From: Mortierella sp. BCC40632
Taxonomy: Eukaryota > Mortierellomycota > Mortierellomycetes > Mortierellales > Mortierellaceae
Direction: 5' to 3'
Assembly: GCA_011634665.1 (NCBI GenBank)
Contig: WAEK01000004.1
Span: 2,671,501-2,735,500, forward strand
DNA length: 64,000 nucleotides
Shown here piece by piece: positions 1-11,088 of the stretch. How positions within the stretch are numbered: position 1 is the first letter of the stretch; each line of letters begins with the position of its first letter. A program made the translations under genes and the position numbers. The notes beneath the pieces are model-generated. The model ran no database searches. It was not told the origin of the DNA and saw only the letters and a program-made list of their open reading frames with translations.

Positions 1-1795
1 TCCGAGAGAGAGAGAGAGAGAGAGAAAGAGAAAGAGAAAGAGAGCTCTCTGATCTGAAGTGAGTTTGGAGAGAATGGTTTATTGCTATGGTGCCATGGGG
101 GGAGCCATGGTCCCATGCCTCGTCTTGTTCTCTGCCATTTCCACACAAGGGTCGGGAAGAGGACACCAAGAGATAAAGCAGTAATCAGAGACATTGCTGA
201 GGCCTATTCGTCCACTGCTACACACACACACACAGCGACATGGCGCTGGGTTCTAGCCGAGGGACCAATTGAAACGTCAGAGAATAGGACTGCGGAGAAA
301 GAGAAAGAGAAAGAGAGAGGTTTGGACCAGCCATGTTGGGACCCAAAGGATGGTGAGTGCGCTTTGCAGGTGTCAATAAGGAACTCGACAAGTGTGTTCC
401 TGGATACCTCTCACTCTTCTTTCTCTCTCTCTCTCTCTCTCTCTCTTTCTCCTATAATTACTGCCATACAATAATTTTGTTTCTGTATCTATTGGTTGCT
501 CACTGCAATAATGTCTTCCTCTATGGAGAGAGCTACATTGTGATTGGAATCGTCATGCTCCAAAGAAGAAGGAAGGAAGGAAGAATAAAAAAAAAAAAAA
601 AAAGGTACACTCTTATTTGCAAAAGCCCAGACCAGCTATGATCTGCACGCTGACATGAACACCCAATATACAGCCTTCCTGAAAAGAAGCCAGGGAGAAA
701 GTGGGCCCAAACTTACGCCGAACGAGAATGCGAAACGAAGAGAGAGAGAAAGAGGATGACGTCAATTACGCGGGCAAATGGTCCCCCGTAGCACAGATGG
801 CTCCTGACAGCACTGCAATCTCAAGAGAAGGCTCTCAGCAGCGACAGTAGCAGTAGTAGCAGCAGCAGCGGCAGCAACGGAGAGGGAGAAAGAGGCAGAG
901 ACTGAGAAAGAGAGAGTAAGAGAGAAGTGAGTGAGTGAGTGAAAAGAGAAAAGAAAAAGAGGCCCTTCTTGCTTGATCAAGCATTCAGGTGAGGGACGGT
1001 GGAATAGCTTCATGTCGACATGAGGAGCATGAGCATGTGCTTTCCAAGCTGTCCTTGTGAATCGACGCGTGGTCTCTTTCAATTTCTCTCGGGGTAGACC
1101 TGTGTATGTTGGCTAATCCCAGTTGTGTTGTGTGGTGCGTGCCTTTTTATTTTTCTCTTTTCTCTCTTTCTCTTACTCCCCCTCGTCCCCCTTGACCGAT
1201 GCTCGGTATGGATAGGAACGGGTGCTGACAACAGGAGGAGGAGAAGAGAGATTTCTTGTTCTGCGCATGCAGCCAAGCACGCCCTAATAATTGTGTAGTC
1301 TTTCTCTTGCAGTGCTACGTGATGACCTCCTCGGGGAGAGAGAGAGTAAGAGAGAGAGAGAGAGTAAGAGAGAGAGAGAGAGTAAGAGAGAGAGAGAGAA
1401 AGAAAGAAAGAGAGAGAGAGAGAGACTCCCTGGAGTGGGTGTTTGGCTAGAGGAGGCGTTTCATGGGTGCAGCATCGCACCTTTTTCTTCTTATTCGAAT
1501 TAGCCCATGGATAGGGAGGAAGAGGAGGAAGAAGAAGAGTGTTGCATCGCCTTTTTCTCTCTCTCTCGACTCTTGGCCACACACGTACTCTCTCTCTTTC
1601 TCTCTCTCTCCTTCTCTCCTTTCTTCTTCTTCTTCTCTTTGTTCATTCGTTCGTTCATTCTCTTTCTCTTTCACTCCCGTTCGTTCATTCGTTTGTCCAT
1701 TCATTCTCATTCTCAGTCTCAGTCTCACTCTTACCCTCACTCTCACTCTCACTCTCATTCATACCCTCACTCCCACTCCCACTCTCTCACCTTCT

Positions 1796-1830
<35 letters not shown>

Positions 1831-1885
1831 TCTCTCTCCTTCTCCATTCTTCTAGGCGTCCTCATCCCCATTCCATCAGGGCGCC
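1..1885. repeat. Low-complexity upstream region, no gene seen
   Basis: Simple-sequence DNA: (GA)n at 1-46, (CT)n near 419-450, a GTAAGAGAGAGA-type array at 1338-1425, and a long pyrimidine tract from about 1555 to 1850 that includes a CTCTCA hexamer array (about 1735-1830). Open frames here encode only Ser-Leu or Arg-Glu repeats and are not credible genes. The CT-rich tract runs to within about 35 bp of the start codon of the next gene, so part of it is probably its promoter or 5' leader. Confidence 0.8.
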
Positions 1886-3111
1886 ATGTCATTCGCCGCA
1901 AGAGCCCATCGGGCTACGAGGCGTGATCTCCAGGACCAGGACCAGGACCAGGACCAGAGCCAGGACCAACTTCTACAACTACACCCAAACCTCTTGGACC
2001 ACTGGCGGGATGCTCTCGATAACGCTCTTGCGCCTGACCATCCCTCACTTCCTCACTCTTCTTTTGCCCACTCTATCTCACCACCATCTTCTATCCCTTC
2101 CCTGTCCACCGTCCCTTCCTTCCCCGACGACTCTACGCCGCCACCTCCTGGAGAAGACGAGGATGCCACCTGGCTTGTCATTGTTGTCCTGGCCTTGGCT
2201 CTCTTTGTCACCCTCGCCACTCTGATTCGTGCTTGTGCCCAGCGAATCAGTCGACTCTTGGGCCTGCCTCTGCATGGTGTCTCAGGAGCCCGTGGGATCG
2301 GTCATGGAGGAGTTTCTGCTGGAATGGGTTCTGCCGGTGGTCGACACCATGGTTCTTCAGGACCGCACCAAGTTCCCGAGGAGCATGACGCCGATCCAGA
2401 CCAGGACCTGAATGAGAATGACGAACGCTGGGCACTGCTGACCGATGCACAGCGACAGGCCTTTACAGCTGCTCGAGGTAAGAGGAACACTGGAGAGAAG
2501 AGCAACAATAAGAGTAGTGGTTGGTAGGAGTGGTAGTGGTAGTAGTAGTGGAGAGAAAGAGGAAAAAAAAAAAAAAAAAAAAAAAAAAAGTTGACTGGTT
2601 GACTAGCTTGCTAGTTACCATGGCTCCTTCTCCTCGTTCTTTCCCCCCCTTTTGTCATTGGTGCATTGGGCGATCGGGGAGGATCATGCATTCTGGGCTC
2701 AGTTCTGTGCACATTCGCAGTTGTTCTCATGACCTGAACAAGGGCAGCAGGAATGCAGAGAGTCAGAGAATGAGTAAGAGTGAGAGTGAGAATGAGAGAG
2801 AGAAAAAAAAATTGCTCTCGTGCCGGAACCAACCTCATGGAGCAGCCATTGGCAAGGCAAAATCGGACTCATTCGTGGAATTCAGCCCAATGCAGGAGGA
2901 AAGCACGGGCTGCCAAAAATAACATATTGAGAAAGAAAGAGAGAGAGTGAGAGAGAGTGAGAGGCAAACAACAGTGCCCAACAGTGTCCTGTCTGGTCTC
3001 TCTCGAACAGGAGCAGCTGCCCCATGGACATGGTCTTGGCTGATTGTCTCTCGAGAGGGTTGTTCCCATGTCCCAGCCTCTCTTCCTCCTCTTCTTCCCC
3101 CTTCCCCTTGT

Positions 3112-3188
<77 letters not shown>

Positions 3189-3210
3189 GGGGACAGGGGC
3201 AGGTAACAAG

Positions 3211-3241
<31 letters not shown>

Positions 3242-3909
3242 CCTTAATGTGCACACAGGGCTTCCAGGCCAATGTCCTTGACTCGACTCGACTCGACTCG
3301 GCTCGAAATAAAGGCCAAGAAGGACAACAACAAGCAAGACCACTTCACCACTCTCTCCCACCATTCTCTCTCTCTTTCTCTCTCTCTCTCCCTCTCTCTC
3401 TCTCCCAATGCAGGCTCCGACATCCTCTGTCGCTGTCCTGGGCGCAACCAAGGCAGGATGACGCAGTATATTGGCTCCCATTCCTAACCTTCTCCTGCCC
3501 GTTTGTGATACCGCTCCTCCATCTCACAACCAAACCACACAATTCAATAGCTTTCCAGGCTGCCCATCCCCCGCTCAGTGTACCAACAGACATCTCGCTG
3601 TCGCAGTACCTCTCGATCCAGGAAAAGGGCGTCTCTGCATGGGAGTTTGAGGCTCCGTTCGACAGCACCCGCGTTGTTGTCCATGACCGGACCGAGCTCT
3701 CGTTCAATGACCAGGAGGCATCCGTCCAGACCAACCTGCCCATCCCCAAGCAACAAGAAGTCTACTATTGGGAGGTCAAGATGTTTGAAAAGAGCCCCGA
3801 CACTGTCGTCTCTGTCGGTGTCTCTACAAAGCCATACCCGAACACAAGGATGCCTGGTATGCTCTATGCTCATTTGTCCTTTTCTTCTTCATCTTCTTTG
3901 TCTCCTTGT

Positions 3910-3945
<36 letters not shown>

Positions 3946-4871
3946 TGCCTATTGCACATTGTCCATTGTCCATTGTCTGGCAAATAATGACCATGGCTCC
4001 TTCTATGCTGTATCGCCTTTTTCTTTCTTTTTTTTTTCCCTCCCCCTATTCAGGCTGGAATCGTCACTCAGTCGCCTACTTTTCCAAGGACGGACAAAAG
4101 TATTGCAACTCACCCTTCTCAGGACATCCTTACGGACCCATCTATTTCGAAGGCGATGTCGTCGGCTGTGGATATCGACCACGAACAGGCACTATTTTCT
4201 TTACACGCAACGGCAAACGGATCGAAGATGCATACACTGGACTCTGGTACAATCTCTTCCCCACCGTAGGCGCTAGTGGACCCTGCGTCCTCCATGTCAA
4301 CCTTGGTCAATCGGGTTTTGTCTTTGTCGAGGCAAATGTCAAAAAGTGGGGTCTGGCTCCAGCGGCCGGAAACTTGGTCCCGCCTCCTGCATACGGAAGC
4401 GAGCGTGGATCAATTCTATTAGAGACGGGCAGGACATCGGCTAACCCGGGTATGCCCACCTCTCCAGGACCAGCACCACCTACTCGAAGACCCAAGCTGC
4501 AATCGAGTCAATCTAGAGCCAGGATTGAGGCTGCAGGGGTACTAGTGCAGATTGAAGAATCTACTCACAGTGCAGATGCAGGATCTTCATCGATCTCTGA
4601 ATATGCAAAGACGGTCATGTCACCTATCAATATCTCGCTCTCGAAAATGTCTGTGCCTACCGTCCCACCACCTCGGTACTCTAGTCTTGGAGGAGAGGGC
4701 AATAGATCTGCGATGACAACCACGACAGCGACAGAGAGAACGGAATCAGAGAGCGATGACGAGACGACCGCATTGATTGCACGGACGATATCCAAACCCA
4801 TTGGACGAACTGCGAGAGATCGGAGTGGGACGTTGAGTAGTATTGCCAGTGGCAGCGGTTCGAGACGGTGA
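1886..4871 (+). CDS. SSH4: Ssh4/Ear1-like SPRY-domain adaptor for Rsp5-type ubiquitin ligase
   Basis: Three exons, 1886-2477, 3551-3856 and 4054-4871, join in frame to 571 residues; yeast Ssh4 is of similar size. Order: an Asp-Gln repeat (15-28), one hydrophobic helix (about 94-115), a Gly-rich linker, the family stretch around SLSQYLSIQEKGVSAWEF, then a SPRY/B30.2 domain (about 235-400) with PGWNRHSVAYFSKDG spanning exon junction 2. The tail has two PPxY motifs, PPAY (about 410-413) and PPRY (about 505-508), the usual WW-domain ligands of Rsp5/Nedd4 ligases. In yeast such adaptors sit on endosomes and vacuoles and route membrane proteins into multivesicular bodies. ATG 1886 is the first good start after the CT-rich leader. 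Oddity: intron 1 is 1073 bp and full of simple repeats. The name follows the yeast family; Ear1 is equally possible. Confidence 0.9.
2478..3550 (+). repeat. Long repeat-filled intron 1 of the SSH4-like gene
   Basis: Donor GTAAGA at 2478, acceptor AATAG ending at 3550. The intron holds A27 (2563-2589), (GA)n (3114-3184), (GT)n (3213-3241), a GACTC pentamer array (about 3279-3300) and (CT)n (3366-3403). Another CAG acceptor at 3413 would lead to a stop in the phase required; 3550 restores the conserved Ala-Phe-Gln-Ala-Ala-His-Pro-Pro stretch. Confidence 0.75.
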
Positions 4872-7061
4872 ATAGAGCAGGCGAGAGAATGAGAGAGAGA
4901 GAGAAAGAGGCGCGTCGCGCTTATTGTTTGTGTTTTTTTTTGTATTTGGTCGCAATGATGCACCGCCTCTCTTCTCTTCTCCTCTCCTCTCCTTTTTTCC
5001 CCTTTCCAAGAGTTCAGAATAGAGAATCGGGAAAAAAAAGAGGGAGTCAGGACCCGCTACGTTCTCTCTGGGTGCCTGACTTTATTTAGTTGAATGTTGC
5101 TGATGTTATGCCTCATGTCCTTTTTTTTTTTTTTTTTTTTTTTTTCTCTTTTCTTGCTCATGTTTATTATTTTCTTCTTTTTTTCCTTCTTCTTCTCCTC
5201 TTGTAACAACAGCTCTTTGCACATATCACGTTCATGAATTGGATGACGGCGCTTTTGACAGAAATGCCCATTGCAGCCCTCTCTCACACTCACTCACACA
5301 CACTCACAAACACACTCACACACCTTCGACTTCTTTTCTCTATTTTTCCTTTTGGGAAAAATAAAATAAAATAAAATAAAAAAAATAAAAAAATTGACAA
5401 CAAAGGATACCACTTATTTCACCTTGCTCCTTTATTGTACAGATACCTCTGGATGCTTCCTGTCTCCGAGAGTGGGTGACCCTAGGAAAAAAAAAATAGG
5501 ACGCGTTTTGGGAGAGACTATTTTATGAAGCTAGTCCAAAAGAAAAAAAAAATGCCCATTCGAGCTAAATAAGCGTCCAAGGAAATCCTCTCTTACGCTC
5601 GTCAAATCTCTTGGAGCGCCCTGAATTTCTCCTCAAAGAGAGAGAGAGAGAGAGAGAGAGGTCATGAGCGTTCCTTTCTTTCTTGTCCTTTTGGGCTTGC
5701 ATTAATGCAGATCGTTGTGTTCTTGTTTGTCTGTGTTTTGCTTGTTTGTTTGTTTGTATCTATGTATGTTTGTTTGAATGGGGGGGTTGGCGGTTCACCC
5801 TATTGTTCTCTCTCCTGCAACCTGTCAAAGTGTCCCTCTTTGGTTGATGGGTCGATCATGTCATGGGACTCAAAGTTGCATGTGTGGGATACACAAGTTC
5901 ATAGCATGGCGCACTCTCTCTCTGTCCGCCTATTGTTGGTCCTGGAAGAGAATCTTGTTCCTGCAGTAAAGTCATGTTGTGTCTACTGGTGTTGAGAATC
6001 AGACCTTGTATCATACACACAAACACACACACACATACAAAAAAAAAAAAAAAAAAAAAGAAGAGTGACCTGATTTGGAACTCCAACAAGAGGGTCAGTG
6101 TTCTTTTCATCTACCTACCACCTGCCTACTAGAAGATTCATTCTCTGTTTGCTATGTGGGCACGTTCCTCCTTCCCTTGATCCTTTCTCTGTCGTATACG
6201 TTCTTGAAAAAGACAATAGGAATACGCAACCGATCGTGCTCTCGAGGCCCAGACAAAAAAAAAAAAAAAAGGACCGCCCTAGATGCAATATGGAGAACAA
6301 TTGTCAACTCACAACTTACAGAGACAATAGGGACTTCGCCTCTCTCTCTCTCTCTCGCATTTTGGATTGGCTCAATATGCTGTAGCAACGGCTTGGCATG
6401 GGCGTTCCTGTTTGGTTTTGCCCTTATTATTTTTTTCTCTTTTCCTTTCATCCAAGTTTTTGCCTTGGCGTTGAATAGGAAAGGTGCTTGAGTGTCTACC
6501 AACTTGGCTTTGGAATCCCCTCTCCCCAAGTGATGTGCGGTCTGGGCTCTGCTTGTTCCTTTTGGTCGCCAGGGGGGGCAAAGGTGTCAGTTTTGGCAAG
6601 CATTCATGAACGCAGTTTGTGGCCATTGGCAACATGGGCATGGGCAGTGTATATGGAAAGGCGAGAGAGAGAGAGCAAGCGTGCGTGTGTGTGAGAGAGA
6701 GAGGATGTGCGGTGTGTGTGGAGGTTGGAGGGTGCTGAGCCTTGGACGAGTGGGCAAAACAGCAAAGCGCGGGAGAGAGGGAAAATATGCCTGGCTTAAA
6801 AGACAGCGCAATTCGCACAGACCGCATCCGCCATGTCCATACTTAAAGCAACGAGATTCCCTTTTTTGAACGTTCTTTGTGGACCTACTCTCCCACTATC
6901 TCTCTCTCTCTCTCCCCTCATCTTACCTCCACAGCCTTTTTTCATTCCAGCTTACAACACATCCTCAGCCCCATCCTTCCTGCACGCGTTCCACATTACT
7001 AATCTATTTCAACCTAGAAAAAAAAAATCAAGCTCAGCCAATATCTCTGAACCATACACCA
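4872..7061. other. Intergenic region, no gene seen
   Basis: About 2.2 kb between two plus-strand genes. It contains T27 (about 5120-5146), A-rich runs near 5355-5395, (GA)n at 5635-5660, A21 (about 6039-6059) and short CT tracts. Open frames are short and of low complexity on both strands. The last 200 bp, with CT-rich sequence and A-runs, should contain the promoter of the FAD monooxygenase gene. Confidence 0.6.
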
Positions 7062-8146
7062 ATGGTGCCAAACCCCAAAATCGTTATTGTCGGTGCTGGG
7101 ATCGCAGGATTATCCTTGGCCGTAATGCTCGAGCGAGCCAATATGACCGACTATTTGATCATAGAGCGCGTCACCGAACTACGTCCACTGGGCTCAGCCA
7201 TAGCCTTGAGTGCCATGATGCTTCGGTGCTATGACCAACTCGGTATTTATCCCGAGATTGTTGCAGTCTCCAAGCCCTCGGTCGGGAACGCATTTTTCGA
7301 CCAGGACCTTCGCTTTTTGTGGAATATGGAGGGGTTCTTCCTCGAACGTCGGTATGGCTACTCAAATGTCATCCTCTCACGGGCTGACTTTCATCGGATT
7401 CTGGCTAGACATGTCCCCGCACACAAAGTAGTGTATGGGAAAAAAGTCTTGGCCCTGACACAAACGGCTGAAGGAGCAACCATCCGTTGTTCTGACAATT
7501 CGGTCTACAAGGCAGACCTTGTCATTGGTGCAGATGGGGCTTATTCTTCTGTGCGTCAGAGTTTGTACAAGTCAATTCAGGATGAGGCCACTGCAGCAAC
7601 GGTTGCATTTGCTGCAACCATGAGTGCTACTTCTTCTGCAGCCTCACCGACCGTCTTCGCCACCTCTCCGTCTCCGTCACGAGCTTCATTATTTCGCTCC
7701 ACATCTGCCACCTCAAGAAACTCTTCTTCTTCTTCCTCCTCGTCCTGCCAGTCGAGTCTTTCATCCTTCCCATCTTCTTCCTTGAGAAATACGACCAACA
7801 TCCAGACCAATGCCACACCTACCTCTCCAAAACAAAAGCGATCACATTCGAATGTTCGTCGTAATGGAGGGGAGGACAGTCAACGTCTAGAAGGGGACAA
7901 ACCTACTGCGGTCTATCGGTTACCCAAGTCGGACAGTGCTCCACTCCGGTTTGATCAGTTTGGAGTGGTTGGTATCACCACTCCCTTGGATCCCGAAAAG
8001 TACCCAGCCCTCAAACACAATGGTTGTCACGTTTCGACCATCCTAGCCAACAATGGGATTTCGGTAATCATGTCGTTGCTTCCAAGAAAGAAAGAAAAAA
8101 AATACATAGCTCAGGGTTGTGTTTTGATTCATTCCAAGTCTTAAAA

Positions 8147-8191
<45 letters not shown>

Positions 8192-10667
8192 GTCCAATAG
8201 ACTTGGCTTTTTCCTTTGACAGGGAACCGGATCGCTTGGTGTATCGGGGGTCGGAAACTTCTCTCAGAATTGGAAATGAAGGTTCAAGAGGCAAACCGAG
8301 GCCATTCAGACCTTCCTCCTAACTTCAAACAAACAGAGTGGAGTCCAGAATCCGTGGACGGGATCCTTAAATTGGATTTCCTCCGCAATCAGAAATCACC
8401 CTTGAACGGCACCATGGGAGATCTGTTTGATATGACCGAAAAGGGGACAGCCGTTCGTATCATGCTCGAAGACAAGGTATTTTCTTTTCTACTCTTTTCT
8501 CTTTAGCTTTTAGAGCATGGGCGATATATATATATATATATATATTATATTAATCTCTATATTATCTCTGGCCCATCCTTCGAAACGACTTTGATGCTAT
8601 TGTTGCTGTTAGGCATTCAAGACTTGGTACCATAAGCGTACCGTCCTTGTCGGTGATGCATGTCATAAAGTGATCCCATTCACAGGTGTTGGGGCCGTCA
8701 ATGCGATCCTGGATTGTATTGTACTCGTCAACGCACTCTACGACATGCCCGACGATCGGGAATTCACTCAAGCAGACATCACCAAGGCCTTTCAAAGTTA
8801 TTATGCTCAGCGATACAAACCTGCCACGGCGGCGGTTCGAAGATCAAGACAAGTCAGCCAGTTGATTGGTGGAACAAGTCCCTGGATGAATACGATTCGA
8901 AAGGGGATCATGAGAGGCAATCCTGATTTCTTGGTTACTTTGGCCGCAGATCGTATCTTTGCCAGTCGACCCATCTTGAATTTCTTGCCTTTTATTCCTG
9001 ATTACGGAACTCGGAAATCAATTCCACAACCTCTTGGTCGACGAGATCGTGAAGAGTTGGAACAGATCCAAGAAAGAGAACGACAAGCCGAGTTGGAGAT
9101 CAAACAAAGACTCGACGAACAAAAAAGGCTTCTCAAAGAAGGCATCCAATCCAATCACCAACCAAAAACCCACACATCCACTCCCATCATCCACCCTGTC
9201 GAGAACGACCATCCTACTGGTTCATTTAAAGGATTTGTCAAGAACAGAGCCAGTCGGATCTTGCAATCAACTTCATCCATCCTGACTTCTTTTTCATTTC
9301 GGTCTTCCTCTAATACTCGACCTTATCCAACTCGAGCATCGTATTCGTCTACCGTTGATCCATCTCTATCTTTGGCACGGTTGCAACGTCATACGCTTGG
9401 AGTTACCACTTGTTCAATGCCTTCTCTTCATCATTCACCAACACAAGTTCAAAGGACCGTCGAGGGTATAAAGATGCAAACAAGACCCGACTCTAGGTCT
9501 AGGTCAATGCCAATTCGACATAGGTCTACGCAAAGTCCTCTTCACGGCAATGTCCCTCACCATGGGAATGGTGAAGGATACCAAATCCAAAGCCTAGACA
9601 GAGATGTCTATCAGCCATGGAAGAGAACCATGAGTCATTACCCGTCCTATAGAGGATGCCAAGGCACCACGGCCGTGAACGGCGGCATAAACGAACAAGA
9701 CATGGGAGGTTACCCTGTAGAGGAGAACAAGGAAGAAGAAGAAGAAGAGGATGGGAGTGATGACTTGGCTTCATTGTATTCGTTCAGTAGTCGGTTCACA
9801 CTTCCATACGATTTCGAGGAACTTCAACAGTGTCTGATGGACCGTCCATTCGTGTTTCCTTGTTCGAATTCACTCCAGAGTCTCCCAGGACCTTTTGAAT
9901 GTTCTTTTGAAAGAGCAGGGAATCATGCCAGACAAGGATGGTCGAATCTCATCTATCCCTGGGCTTCAACGGATCCTTATCAAGGTAGTCAAGCAGCCAG
10001 TGCTTCTACCACCACCACTTTCGACAACTCTAGAAACAACAATGACAACATCAACAAGAATGTCTCTAGTCGTGGATCCACCATCTCTCTCTCTTCACTC
10101 TGGAAGACTTATCGATCTTCGCTGCCGATCCCTTCTGCCTGGTTAGAATCCACGACGATTGGTACCCTTGATGATCCTGTTGAGAACAATTCTTTCACAG
10201 ACGCTTTCCCTACGAGCCCCTCTTGCCCTCAACAGTCCTTTGTATCACCACCGATATTGCCTCGAAGGTCAGGTCCTCGTTTCGCCTCAGAGGCACTGTC
10301 AATCGACTCGATCATTGACAGTGCACGACAGGTCTCAGTTTTGCATGTCGAGTATGATTCTCCAGAGACTGGAGGAGAAGGAGGAAGAAGAGGAAGGAGG
10401 ACACCAGAAGATCTAAAGCGTGTCGATCCGATCGGACTTGGGATCACAATGAATGTCGACTCGAGAGCTTCTTTATCGTCTTTGTCATCGTCATCGTCCT
10501 TGACACCATCGCCAGTACCTGTTGAGTATCGGCAAAGACATTTAGGGTTGAGTCGACAGTCTCATGGTTCAGAAGAGTGGACCTCGTTCGAGTCAGTGGG
10601 TCAACCGATTCATGTCTTTGACCATGCTCGACCACCTTCTTTGGCTGCGGATGAAATTCTGACCTGA
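7062..10667 (+). CDS. FAD-dependent aromatic-ring hydroxylase-like monooxygenase with long disordered tail
   Basis: Exons 7062-8063, 8201-8476 and 8613-10667 are all phase 0 and give 1110 residues. The three class A flavin monooxygenase motifs are visible: dinucleotide-binding GAGIAG (11-16), the DG motif VIGADGAYSS (154-163), and GDACH (440-444) followed by a Gly-rich segment. The intron 1 join gives TWLFPLTGNRIAW, as expected in the family. The catalytic part is thus salicylate-hydroxylase-like, using FAD and NAD(P)H; the substrate cannot be read from sequence. Two oddities: a Ser/Thr-rich insert of roughly 130 residues after the DG motif (about 175-300), and a C-terminal extension of about 500 residues rich in Ser, Pro and Arg with a charged stretch (about 535-560). 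Most relatives are 400-500 residues. The start is the ATG 15 bases upstream of the first beta-strand. Confidence 0.85.
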
Positions 10668-11088
10668 CCAGTAGTCATATCTCCTCCTTTTGAGACAGCT
10701 TCATCGCTCTAGTTTCGATCCTTCTCTTTTCTCTTTCACTTTTTCTCTCTCTCTCTCGCTTTTGAGTATAGTTTTTTTTATCTTTAATTGATGAGAAATG
10801 GTTTACAAAATATATATGTATATGAAATGATATGAAAATGCAATAGTACAAACCAACAAATGAAAGGGGAAAAAAGAGGTACCCTCTCGAGCTCTTCAAC
10901 TCCCCTTTTCACGGTTTTTTTTTTTCTTCTTCAGGGTCGTTTACCAAAGCAATGATAAAACGCTCCCTAAAGGAAAAAAGAATGCATAAATATATTGAGC
11001 CTCAAGTCGTTCCTTGATCAAATCATCCAGATATCATTATCCAGGGGGGAGGAGGAGGAGGAGGAGGAGATCAGACTGCAGAGCCTTG
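10668..11088. other. Short convergent intergenic region
   Basis: 421 bp between two convergent stop codons, AT-rich around 10770-10860 with short CT and T runs. It should carry the 3' ends of both flanking transcripts; no other feature is seen. Confidence 0.6.

Noticed and set aside
1447..1926. Open frames up to about 230 codons on both strands
   Set aside because: They consist of Ser-Leu, Arg-Glu or His-Ser repeats produced by CT and CTCTCA arrays.
3411..3550. Alternative acceptor CAG at 3413 for SSH4-like exon 2
   Set aside because: With the phase left by exon 1 it reads into a stop; acceptor 3550 keeps the conserved sequence in frame.
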